This document shows, one piece after another, positions 12,201 to 20,151 of a DNA stretch of 25,086 bases (position 1 is the first letter of the stretch; every line of letters begins with the position of its first letter). Below the pieces are notes generated by a model. It did no database searches, was not told the DNA's origin, and saw only the letters and a list, made by a program, of their open reading frames with translations. This DNA comes from Botryllus schlosseri (Eukaryota; Chordata; Ascidiacea; Stolidobranchia; Styelidae). The stretch lies in the NCBI GenBank assembly GCA_000444245.1, contig ATSW01003710.1, forward strand, positions 1 to 25,086, written 5' to 3'. Position numbers and translations under genes: made by a program.

Positions 12201-15200
12201 CTCGTCCGCTTCATTTTCGCAATCCTTAAGCACAAGTAAATCATGTTCGGTTTCCGTATCAAATTTATGGTTTCACTCAAGTGATGCGAGGCTGTACCCT
12301 ACCTAATTCCCATATATTTGGTTGCACAAAAAAGCTAAAAATTGTTAGCTTGCCTTTGTCACGCATTCAGATTCGTCGAAACGCGGTTGATTAATGTTGC
12401 TGAATCGAATTACTCGGAGCGATTGCTGGGAGGATAGCGAATCAGCCAAGCTTCCGGACTTGCTTAGCGTGAACACACACATTGATTCACACTAAACTGA
12501 GAACGGTGGGCGTCACGCGTCACTGCATAAAGTACTGCTACTGAAACACTGATATCTATAATTCAAGACGGTTGTCCAACGGAACAATGTTATACAGTCG
12601 ACTTCGCTCAATTCAGACACTTTGCTACCGCCCTGATTACAGAATGATTCAACAGATATTGTATGTTACTGTAATACTTTGTAACACATCTATATTGGGA
12701 TAAAATAGTACGGATAGCACAGTACTGAGCCATGTAGCAAGGGCTGAAACTGTATTTTCATGCATCATTATGTTTTACGAGATAGATGTAATTGTACATG
12801 TCTGGGTTAATTGTTGTCCGAATTAATCTCAACCGACAGCATGTGTTATTTTCTGGCTTTCCGGTCTCGGGAGAAAGAATGGGATGTTACGAATATCGTA
12901 GTCATCATGTGTTCGATCCTAGAGAATGCCACACGCAGTAATTATCATCAGGTCATATGCTCGCGCTTATGAAATTCTTGCCGCGGCGGCCAAACTCCAC
13001 AACTCGGAAATCCGTCGTAATGTACGTACATTTTGTTTATCGCATTTCTTCTCAATGGCAATATTCGGCAAGGGTTTGTCGGTGCAGTAAAATCTGTGGT
13101 GATAATAAGCAACATGTAATCGGTCCATACTTCGGAAACAAGCATGGATGAAAGGTATACGAATGCTAAATAAGAATAGAAGTCGATGTTGAAGAGATAT
13201 CAGGGCATTATAGTATGAGTTACCAAATCCATGCCTACATAACTGAGAAATATTGTAATTGAAGGATAAAGAGGCATCTCAGTTGATTAGAAGTTGATCT
13301 GAGTAGCAAATAACCAATGGTGTTTATTTGAGGGACAAATATTTAAGTTCAAATTCGAGGCAAATCATTTCAGAGAAAAAAATGGGAGTGAAATTTTTAT
13401 GCGTTTGCAAATCCGCGTTTGAGCTGTGAAGTATATTGATTATTTTTACAAATCATGCATTACGTGTGGATCAGATTGGATTACGTTAGGATACGTTGGG
13501 GGCTAAAGCATTTGCGCTCAGTTGCTCACCTGTCTAACGTCTAAGGGTGGATTGTATGGATGCCGATTAAAAAGTAATCGCCTATATCGCCCTAGTAGGC
13601 GATAATTTAATCGGCGAGCAAGATCATATGGTCGATGTGTGGCATAGATAGTGATTCCTCAGTGAGTTATCTTATAGCGCAGTGCTTTTCAACCTGTGTG
13701 ACGGTTCGCACTTGTGCGAATGAAAAAATTTGCAGTGCGAATGACGAACATGGTGCGAACGGTGCGAATGAAAATCCCGCTTGAGTGCGAATGACGAAGG
13801 TGGTGCGAACGGTGCGAATGAAAATCGTGAATAATAATTGCTTTTCAAATAAACATAATACGAAATTCAAGGGCAGTGTAACTTAAGTTGTTGCGACGCA
13901 ATTGTGAAAACTTGTTTACCTTACGACGCACCACTAGTCGTAGCTCTCACAAGCCGTAGTGAATTGATATTTTCGCACTATAATTATTACGTAACCAAAA
14001 CCCTGGTTTGGAAGCTGGTGTAGTGATAGACATATAGCAGCCCGTCACAGGCTGGGAAAATGACGGTAAATTCACTTTCTGCTTACTTTCGCTAAACAAT
14101 CATCAATACTTCCGTAATACCTGTTCGATTAGTGCTAGGCACGAGGACAGTAGTAAATACTATCATTACAGATTGCCATTTGCAAGTTACAGTGACGCAA
14201 ATTTTACCCTTTCGGGGATTATTAAAGTATAGACTCGGTGTCGGGACTATCTGTCTGTTCGGCGTAGGTTGAAATAAAAGGGCGGGTCCGATTTTTACCG
14301 AATTTAGTAATATACAGGGCCGTAACAGCACTTCGTCAGCCCCTAACGTAGGTCCTGGGCCCCCATATGGTGATAAACCGAACTTCAGTGAGCCAGCGCA
14401 AAGCGCGAAAATTTTCGATAATTCTGTAAAATCGGTCAATAAGATCGGGAATTGCAGATATATTGCTATCAATGTTTTGTCCTCTTTACTCACGTAATGA
14501 TTTTTACCGGTAGAGCTGAGTTAGGTGTCTTTGAAACTGTACAGTGTACACTGTACAGTCCGTAAATAATGATTGAACATCTTCGGGCGGGTGGACCCGT
14601 TGGTATGACTTCGTTACATGATGTTACTTCGTGACCTCCTGTCTGCTATATCAAAAATATAGAATCGCTCAAACGTACTAGACTGAAAGATCACACGGTT
14701 TCGGATTGGTATTTCTTCAATGGCATATAATTTTTTTACTGCAGGATAGTATTTGTCTTGTGTGTTTGTCTCGTTGCGATCGTTCTGGCACACTTCTTGG
14801 AGTCGCCTGTTTCATGGCCTAAAACGTTATATGTCTTTGTGCTTCGTGCCACGGTAATGGCCAACGCCGATAGGCCCATTTCTATCAATCTTGCGTATTT
14901 TTTCTTGGGAAAAAAGCACCAAATAATCAAGATATTCGGCGACTCGAAATTGCGCCTAGCGCGAAATATTTTTGAAAATATTGCATAAATTGGGTTTGGG
15001 TGCGGCAGTTACGGCCCTGGTAATTTAGCATCTATTCATTAGGGTTAAGTGCATGAGTAAATAACGATTATACAACATCCTCGTGTTGACGATTATACGC
15101 GTATGATAAGCTTGTCGACGAGTCCGAAAGAGCTGTTAATTAGCGACCCCCTGATCTGTCGTGAATAATTGAATACCCGAGCTTATCAAGGCATCGAGCA

Positions 15201-18200
15201 ATAAAATACGCGCGCTGACCAATGCGTCTTACATGGCCCCGGCCAAAGTATGGTAGGCCCAAGGCGCAGTAGTGAGGCTAGAGATATCTTTCGTATGCTA
15301 GGCCTATTGCAGATGCGATTGTGCAGGCCAGCGATGATATCGTGCGCACCAAGCCAATGCAGATGCGATTGTGTAGACCAGCGATGATATCGTGCACACC
15401 CGGCCAATTGCCGATGTGATTATTCAAGCCAGCGGAACTAGGCTTGTTGGAGACGCGATAACTCAGGCTAGCAACGATTGCCGAGCGCGCGGCAATAAAT
15501 GACCTGATTTCGCAATTATCTCAGCGGGATATCGTGTCGCTCGTTTCACGTTACATTTGCAGTGCAATGCGCAATGACGAATCTCGCTAATTGGTATCAC
15601 GCCTTTCGTTATTTGGCCGCGCGCAACACGGAAATACGATTTATTGAATTGCAACCGGGTATTGGGGCCTGAAGGGCGATTTCAAAAGGACAGGGTTTCA
15701 CGTTTAAGGGAGGGGTTTCGCGTTTCTAAACAAAGAATAGCACATTTTGAACAACGTCGACAATATATTTTTGAACAGGAATGAATTTCAGTACTGGGCG
15801 TTCTTCTGAAAACAGATCCCGGGCCGCAAAATATGACATCGTGGGCCTCATGCGACCCGTGGGCCGCGTGTTGGTGACCCCTGCTTTAAGACCTGACCAT
15901 CCAAGCACTAGTTAACTAGAAGGGTTTTAGTGAAATAGCTGAATAATAGCATTTTTCATGAGACACTTGATAGCTTAAGATACATAGTAGCCAAATTGTT
16001 GAACATTTGAGCAAATAAATATTGTATTTTCATCTTCATTTTGTATATCAATATTCAGTTAGTATGTGCGAATGAAATTTATTTTACAAAAAAAGTGCGA
16101 ATGAAGCTCAAAAAGGTTGAAAAGCACTGTATAGCGGATTACTAACGTGAAATGACGCAAGTGACTCCGTTGGCATCACGCTTGGGGTACGTTCACACTG
16201 TGTCGCCACTAGGACATCGGTTCTTGGGTATGTAGGGACTGCGTTACCACTCGGACAACATGTCTGGGGTATGTTCAGAGTGTGCTGTCACTCGAACCTG
16301 ATGTCTAAGATAAGATCGGACTGTGTTACCAATAGAACATCATGTCTGGACCCTGGGGTGTGTTCGGACTATGTTGCTACTCGGACATCATTTCTGGGGT
16401 GTTTTCGGACTACGGTACCACTTGGACATCATGTTTGGGATGTGTTCGGACTACGTTACCATCCGGACATTATGTCTATAGTATATTCGTACTGTCTCGC
16501 CACTGTGATATGTTCGGACTAATCTGCAAGACATGTCGGTGATCGGAGAGCCGATTTACTTTCTCAGACACCTCGCCCGCCGATTCAAATCTGGCCGAAT
16601 AAAACTCTGCGATTAGTGGCTAATCGTCATCCGTGCAACGGAAGCATGTCGATCACTGACGGATAATCGGCGATCACGGATTATTCGGCATCTGTGCAAT
16701 CCACCCAAAATTTGTAACCCGTCGCATATCCTGGCAGGAATTAATGATCGTTGCTTACAGATTAAGGATAATAATACCTAATATAATACACAATTCACAC
16801 ATCGACTCCTAATAGGGCGACTCAACAGTATATTATTTTTGTATATACGATACCCAACGCGACCAGTCGACTAGCTTATGAGAGAAGCTTAACACATCCT
16901 GCATTCTGTTATGATAATGCCGGTAATACGCATTGAGATGATCTAAGAACATTGGATTGAGCGATTTGAGAAAGAAAAATAATTCATAGCATGACTCTAC
17001 ACCTACATACTTTCAGTTTGGAAAGTGTACCTTGAATTGCAGCCGATCTCGTCCGCGGAGTTACCACAATCCATTTTTCCGTCGCACATATCATTCACAT
17101 CAAGAGTGAGATCGTATTCGCCTGACGTGCCGTTTACTTTACATCTATTCAAAATAAATACAACTTCGGATTGCGAAATCACGCAATCAATACTCTTGAC
17201 TTTGGTATACTCGAACATTTTTTTACCTTGTCAGTCCATCTGTTTACTTTGACGTTGCTTGAGCATCAGTCAATTAACGGTAACAACCATGGTGTAGTGT
17301 TATGTATGGAATATACCACTACGCTATATCGTCACATATTAAAAATACGTTTAACAGCAGTATATGGTGCTCCGTAAACTATAAGAAACATTCGTTTCAT
17401 TGATTAGCCTTCTGTCCCTCAGTCCACTGCTGTCATTTTGTTATTTTCTATTTTACTGTCGGTTGTCCTGTATGTTGTTTATCTCCACATCGGTCACTTT
17501 GACATTGATAAAAGCAATAATCAGCTACGACAATGCGTATGTCAGTAAACGGCGTTAACAAAATAGATTGAAATAGAATAATATATTCGTATTGAAGTAA
17601 AGACGAATATTTTCGGCAGACACTCGTCAGCAACTTTCTTCCAATATGTTCAATGTACGTTGAAGTCAATGTTTATCAAAGTCCGCCAGCCAAGAAGTTC
17701 GTGCGTAATCTAAAAAAATCTTTTGGCATATCAAAAAAGTATAAAGTTTGTCAAAATCGTGACGTTAGGTCAAAAAATTCTTTTTAAACTCAATTTTTCC
17801 CCTGCAATTCGTTTGTATCGGATAATTGTGCACTGTCTCTGAACTTATCAGTTGACGTTTTGCAGCTCGAAGCCTACTTCATAGGCCCATCGTTGACTCG
17901 TTGTAGACGGTCTATTGTCAGCTCATTGTGAACCATAAACGGTCAAATGAAACAAATATGTTGACATGGTGTTAAGCTCAACGTACCACAATATCCTAAC
18001 TGAAGCAAGACCGCGTGGGCATTGGTTCTTATATCAAGATGCTAATGATGAAAAATTGTGATGAAGACAAAATTTTCAAGCTAAAGTAACACGGTGTGTC
18101 ACCAGCACTGTACGCATAACTTCAGTGCTGCCAGCCAACAACTGCTGCTGTTTAACGTTCTTTTTCCATTCCTGGCAAGCTACTCAGCGAGGACAGATAC

Positions 18201-20048
18201 TTCCACCCGACAATGTAGGAAAGTATCCTGGTTGATGTAAATACCGGAATTCTTCATAGGTCCCGATTTCGTTAAAATAAAGTTTTTTCATGTAAATATT
18301 TTTGATTTTTTATGTACAAACTCGTAAGGACATACAGTTCTAACCAGAAATTAAGATAGGTAGTACAATTGTAACATTTGCGCGAAAACACCTAATTTAC
18401 ATACATGAAGGGAAATTTTGTCCAAATGAAGTTTTTTATGTCAAAGAATGTCAAAGGTTTAATTTTTAGGTCAAAATCTTCCGTTTGTTAGGTCAGAAAA
18501 ACCGCCTCAATAATAACCAATTGTATATTGAAGTTCTGTAGCTCTAAAAGTCATTACAAGCTGTAAATAAGGAATGGGGTTGACTCTTACACTCCACTAT
18601 AACAATCGTGTAGATAAATTTCACTTACCGAGGTTTCGAAACCATTCTCGATGGGTAATGCCTCATGAACTTGAAGTAAAGGTAATCTTCGATGTATGAG
18701 CAAAATACCGGGATCGAATCATCGCAACGGCATTCTTCATCCATGAAGTCGCCACATTCTGGTATTCCGTCACATGCAGTGGCGACTGAACATGTATATA
18801 ATCCCCAGTCGTATGAGATGAAATATCATTCTTAATGATCATATTAGCGAAACGACGATGTACGGCAGTGAACGTTGAATCATTAAAAAGTTCGATATTT
18901 AGGATTAGATACAATAATTAGGCTACAGAACACAGCCATATTAGGCTTATCGTATCGATGATTTCAGTCGACGCTGTGACTTGTGATAGGCGATTGCTTG
19001 CAACGTTTTCTGAGAACATTTTAGACGTGCGACTAGTGAAAAAAACTTCGATTCCTAGATACGCCTGTCGATCACCGAAATCAAATCTGACATCTTCCAA
19101 ATATGAACCGAGATAAATCAGACTTACATTTTCCTTCAGGATACGAACATTCATAGTCAGGTTTTGAATACACGGATTTTTCGCCGGACACTAGTAGAAA
19201 TTAGAAAGTTTTAATGCCAGCTTGATACTAAATAGTCTGCATAATAGTGAGATTACTGAAATAATTAGGTAAGACATAAATAGGCAGAAGGATTATTTGT
19301 GTAACACTATAAGGCAGTGGTTCTGAACTGGGGACTGCGAAACCTCTAAATTTACAACATCATTGATAACCTAATTAGTGATTTTCTAAGCTAAGGTAGA
19401 TCCTATGAAGCAGTTATGAACGTAGACGCAGATGCTCACATCAATGGAATGGTCGTTTCGGATAAAATATCCTACTGGGAAACTCAATTTAGCGGACTGT
19501 AAGCTATTAACCGACCGATCGTGGGTTAACCTCGCGCTTGGCTAAGACCAAATACTTGAAGGTAAAACCGGTATCCGAGGCTCAGCCGCTGGCTGTTTAG
19601 CACTCAGAGATCGTGAAAAGGAACTGGTATCCGAGGCTTCGCCGCTAGCTGCTTAGCACTCAGGGACCGTGAAAAGGAAGCAATATGGTAGTGCCGACTC
19701 AACAACGTATAACACGGCTCCGTCGCGTATCCGTCGTCGAAGCATATCGCTGCTACATACGAAAAAAATGTTCTATTCCATTATTCAGGGCACAGGCCTT
19801 TTGATACAAACATATTTCTATTAAGAGATGTTTGACTCCGGTTTGTGGTAAAGATACCAGACAAACTAGAATCGAACGGGTAATCAGGGTAATTTCGCAA
19901 TGTTCGTAAAGTGTCTCCGCATTGGATTTTGTCCTTCTGTATTAGCAAATAAGTAATACCAGGAAAACATAACGGTATCATACACTATGGCGATAACGCA
20001 CCCTTCGATTGGCAATGAGTTTCATCTTCCTTGTTCTGACAATCGAAT
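6053..20048 (-). CDS. LDLa-repeat class A GPCR, relaxin-receptor/GRL101-like (5' incomplete)
   Basis: Thirteen exons joined by GT-AG splice sites give 563 residues ending in a stop; all twelve junctions agree in phase. LDLa modules fill residues 1-192: the second half of one module at 2-12, then modules ending at C55, C124, C159 and C192. A hinge of about 18 residues leads to TM1 (about 212-236). Class A landmarks are NLAVSD with D270, C304 at the top of TM3, W353 in TM4, C410 in the second outer loop, CWIP (484-487) in TM6 and NPLLY (521-525) in TM7. The closest family I know is the relaxin receptor/GRL101 group (EWRSS..C, SDFLCWIPI). Unlike those, no leucine-rich repeats lie between LDLa and TM1 here. 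Signal peptide and first exons are not identified; they lie upstream of 20048, perhaps outside the window. The product should be a plasma-membrane receptor; ligand and G protein are unknown. Confidence 0.9.
6501..6790. mobile_element. 290-bp MITE with 16-bp perfect inverted repeats
   Basis: gacatatgagcatgcg at 6501-6516 is exactly repeated in inverse at 6775-6790. The middle (about 6599-6716) is a degenerate array of ccctaac-like words, resembling scrambled telomere-type repeats. No target duplication could be fixed. It lies in the intron before the last receptor exon. The rest of that intron (6791-7968) holds only AT-rich sequence and chance frames. Confidence 0.7.
7969..8111 (-). CDS. Receptor exon 12: third inner loop and TM6
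   Basis: The acceptor is a pyrimidine-rich tract ending in ttttag (8112-8117), phase 2; the donor is G|GTAAGA at 7969/7968, phase 1. It encodes residues 451-497: a short basic and acidic third inner loop, then TM6 with SDFLCWIPICIMGF. The CWIP motif and preceding SDF match relaxin-type receptors closely. Confidence 0.95.
8252..8266. mobile_element. Solo hAT end in the TM5-TM6 intron
   Basis: ggttgagaaccactg ends at 8266, the inverse of the hAT terminus CAGTGGTTCTCAACC. The intron is only 368 bp (8112-8479) and no opposite end is present, so this is a remnant or a chance short match. Confidence 0.4.
8480..8698 (-). CDS. Receptor exon 11: second outer loop and TM5
   Basis: The acceptor is gattcacag, phase 2; the donor is ACAG|GTAGTA, phase 2. 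It encodes residues 378-449. A long outer loop contains NTT (possible N-glycosylation) and C410 in TVCLP, the expected partner of C304. TM5 follows (about 424-448). The loop start, ETDWSRMRG, depends on the acceptor chosen; it is the only one nearby that keeps phase. Confidence 0.9.
9304..9429 (-). CDS. Receptor exon 10: second inner loop and TM4
   Basis: The acceptor cgatcccag|A gives phase 2 and places PFSKPNV directly after the QRLYSVMR of the previous exon, a normal inner-loop length. TM4 is AYVTVAIAISWTGSILLGVI with W353. The donor is TTGG|GTACGT, phase 2. The open frame runs further 5' but would make the loop too long. Confidence 0.88.
9859..9896. repeat. 19-bp direct tandem duplication
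   Basis: caggtatattgtcccgtct occurs twice head to tail (9859-9877, 9878-9896) in the intron between the TM3 and TM4 exons (9430-10157). That 728-bp intron otherwise shows nothing recognisable. Confidence 0.85.
10158..10339 (-). CDS. Receptor exon 9: TM2 end, first outer loop and TM3
   Basis: The acceptor is ctcacatttgcag, phase 0; the donor is GAG|GTAAAT, phase 2. It encodes residues 275-334. EWRSSGTC precedes TM3, as in relaxin receptors, with C304 at the top of TM3. At the base of TM3 the usual D/E-R-Y reads Q-R-L (328-330): the arginine is kept but the acidic residue is lost. Confidence 0.93.
10411..10571 (-). CDS. Receptor exon 8: TM1 end, first inner loop, TM2 start
   Basis: The acceptor is ctctgtctcag, phase 1; the donor is GGG|GTAAGA, phase 0. 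It encodes LVALVGCSAVVVISARHI, an inner loop, then LVLNLAVSDLLVG with D270. The near-universal TM1 asparagine after the glycine is replaced by Cys-Ser (G227-C228-S229). The intron to the next exon is only 71 bp (10340-10410). Confidence 0.94.
11401..11530 (-). CDS. Receptor exon 7: end of last LDLa, hinge, start of TM1
   Basis: The acceptor is ttttgttacag, phase 0; the donor is ATAA|GTAACT, phase 1. VCDGVKDCQSASDEC completes the last LDLa module. The hinge QPGCINSAFSDEKSMITNK leads straight into TM1 (SILAISWII). No leucine-rich repeat intervenes. The preceding introns (10572-11400 and 11531-12137) contain no recognisable gene; cagtggtgtagc near 11099 resembles a hAT-type end without a partner. 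Confidence 0.92.
12138..12224 (-). CDS. Receptor exon 6: junction of two LDLa modules
   Basis: The acceptor is tgtgcttaag and the donor TTA|GTAAGT; the exon has exactly 29 codons, phase 0 to 0. DCENEADEANC completes one module and YHFACKDEGKLNYVSMEL opens the next. Both flanking introns therefore cut within LDLa modules. Confidence 0.92.
13030..13093 (-). CDS. Receptor exon 5: first half of an LDLa module
   Basis: The acceptor is cttattatcaccacag, phase 2; the donor is AAAT|GTACGT, phase 0. It encodes FYCTDKPLPNIAIEKKCDKQ plus N. Joined to the next exon it gives the module core CDKQNDCENEADEANC. The usual glycine of CDG is lysine. The 805-bp intron 3' of it (12225-13029) has no recognised element. 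Confidence 0.88.
13562..13615. repeat. Two-tier foldback near the left end of the outer element
   Basis: gccgattaaa (13562-13571) pairs with tttaatcggc (13606-13615). Inside it tcgccta (13578-13584) pairs with taggcga (13596-13602). Both arms are perfect. The outer arm overlaps the terminal repeat. Confidence 0.8.
13734..13833. repeat. 50-bp subterminal tandem duplication
   Basis: Two nearly identical 50-bp copies (13734-13783, 13784-13833) start agtgcgaatgacgaa and contain ggtgcgaacggtgcgaatga. With the same words near 16070-16105, they form the left subterminal repeat set of the hAT element. Confidence 0.85.
14315..15019. mobile_element. hAT-like element nested in the hAT element
   Basis: cagggccgtaac (14315-14326) is inverted at 15008-15019. 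The 8-bp flanks are gtaatata (14307-14314) and gtaattta (15020-15027), one mismatch, consistent with an aged hAT duplication. The 705-bp body has no recognised coding capacity and contains a 24-bp palindrome. It is the innermost of three nested elements and so the youngest of the three by position. Confidence 0.82.
14536..14559. repeat. Perfect 24-bp palindrome
   Basis: The halves actgtacagtgt and acactgtacagt make a self-complementary 24-mer with no loop. It contains overlapping tgtaca and gtgtac words. It lies within the innermost nested element. Confidence 0.9.
15309..15460. repeat. About 50-bp degenerate tandem repeat
   Basis: gcagatgcgattgtg recurs at 15309 and 15359. A diverged copy starts at 15410 and a poorer one near 15449, giving spacings of 50, 51 and 39. 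Each unit also carries ccagcgatgatatcgtgc. It lies inside the 13680-16129 hAT element. Confidence 0.75.
15800..15883. mobile_element. Isolated hAT end inside the nest
   Basis: gggccgcgtgttggtgacccctg ends at 15883, the inverse of a CAGGGGTCACCAAC terminus. The neighbouring gggcctcatgcgacccgtgg parallels the subterminal DNA of the 793-1959 element, so the two are related families. No matching left end was found upstream. The inner edge is approximate. Confidence 0.55.
16188..16525. repeat. 41-bp minisatellite, about eight diverged copies
   Basis: Units of the form ttcggactacgttaccac followed by tcggacatcatgtctggggt repeat with a period of 41 bp. For example, ggacat cores lie at 16383, 16424 and 16465. 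Outer copies are more diverged and one carries a short insertion near 16347. It starts 58 bp beyond the right end of the hAT element, within the outer element. The long frame across it only reflects the repeat. Confidence 0.88.
17031..17144 (-). CDS. Receptor exon 4: LDLa module core
   Basis: The acceptor is tttattttgaatag, phase 2; the donor is TCAAG|GTACAC, phase 2; 114 bp. It encodes CKVNGTSGEYDLTLDV, then CDGKMDCGNSADEIGC. NGT is a possible glycosylation site. An alternative donor, A|GTATGT, 18 bases further 3' would break phase with exon 5. The intron 5' of it (17145-18628) shows only AT-rich DNA with ttaggtca words. Confidence 0.9.
18629..18785 (-). CDS. Receptor exon 3: LDLa module and spacer
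   Basis: The acceptor is tacatgttcag, phase 1; the donor is CTCG|GTAAGT, phase 2. It encodes FATACDGIPECGDFMDEEC, the end of one module, then a spacer with Cys at residues 57 and 65 and an aromatic-rich stretch before the next module. The spacer is longer than normal for LDLa. An internal GTATTT could end the exon earlier but would lose the phase match. Confidence 0.88.
19128..19190 (-). CDS. Receptor exon 2 of this model: start of an LDLa module
   Basis: The acceptor is tttctactag and the donor AAAT|GTAAGT, both phase 1; 63 bp. It encodes SGEKSVYSKPDYECSYPEGK, which joined to exon 3 gives YECSYPEGKFATACDG. The longer open frame in another register here is a shadow. The intron on its 3' side is 342 bp. 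Confidence 0.85.
19315..19360. mobile_element. Solo hAT left end
   Basis: cagtggttctgaactgggga starts at 19315 and matches the hAT terminus consensus CAGTGGTTCTCAACTGGGG. No partner end or duplication was found in the 811-bp intron (19191-20001), so it is a fragment with an unknown inner limit. Confidence 0.5.
19570..19681. repeat. 56-bp tandem duplication
   Basis: ggtatccgaggct starts at 19570 and again at 19626. Each copy runs on through gctta/gtttagcactcag and gtgaaaaggaa. The two copies differ at several bases and by a small length change. Confidence 0.85.
20002..20048 (-). CDS. Receptor exon 1 of this model: end of an LDLa module
   Basis: The acceptor is tacatttag, phase 2; the donor is AAGG|GTGCGT, phase 1; 47 bp. 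It encodes FDCQNKEDETHCQSK, a typical LDLa second half (DC..KEDE..C). The first half must lie in an exon further upstream that I could not find. The donor is less usual but is the one that keeps phase with exon 2. Confidence 0.75.
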
Positions 20049-20151
20049 CTAAATGTATAGAATGTGCAGTGCGTTATTTCGTGCTGATATTCGTTCATCA
20101 TTCATTACATAACATTTTTGTTATGTAGGCCTACATCTCATCAATTAGGTA

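Larger units (their letters stand above)
13680..16129. mobile_element. hAT element inserted in the outer element
   Basis: cagtgcttttcaacct (13680-13695) is exactly inverted at 16114-16129. The flanking tatagcg at 13673-13679 and 16130-16136 gives at least 7 bp of the 8-bp duplication expected for hAT. gtgcgaatga motifs crowd both ends, as subterminal transposase-binding repeats would. No transposase frame is seen in 2,450 bp; much of the interior is another element (14315-15019), an isolated hAT end (15883) and a 50-bp repeat cluster. Confidence 0.88.
13545..16706. mobile_element. Outer inverted-repeat element of a three-level nest
   Basis: The left end 13545-13570 (gggtggattg...gatgccga) matches the inverse of 16681-16706 in 22 of 26 positions, with weaker similarity continuing to 38 bases. 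The flanks are taa on the left and aaa on the right, so a 3-bp PIF/Harbinger-like duplication is possible but imperfect. Removing the inserted hAT element (13680-16129) leaves about 0.7 kb, a normal MITE size. The motif gccgattaa/ttaatcggc recurs at both sides. The whole nest lies in one receptor intron (13094-17030). Confidence 0.75.

Noticed and set aside
15726-15908. Frame with a GRMRP motif shared with a frame at 1871-2068
   Set aside because: Both read through the related GC-rich ends of hAT elements, so the shared peptide is not a protein motif.
16271-16522. Repetitive 83-codon plus-strand frame
   Set aside because: Produced by the 41-bp minisatellite; since 41 is not a multiple of 3, the frame shifts in each unit.
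17695-18500. Repeated ttaggtca words that might bound an element
   Set aside because: They are direct, short and AT-rich, with no inverted ends or duplication.
18663-18914. 83-codon minus-strand frame
   Set aside because: It is a shadow of the LDLa exon 18629-18785 read in another frame.
18918-19154. 78-codon minus-strand frame that looked CUB-like
   Set aside because: A strong GTAAGT donor at 19128/19127 and the phase of the neighbouring LDLa exon show that a different frame is used.
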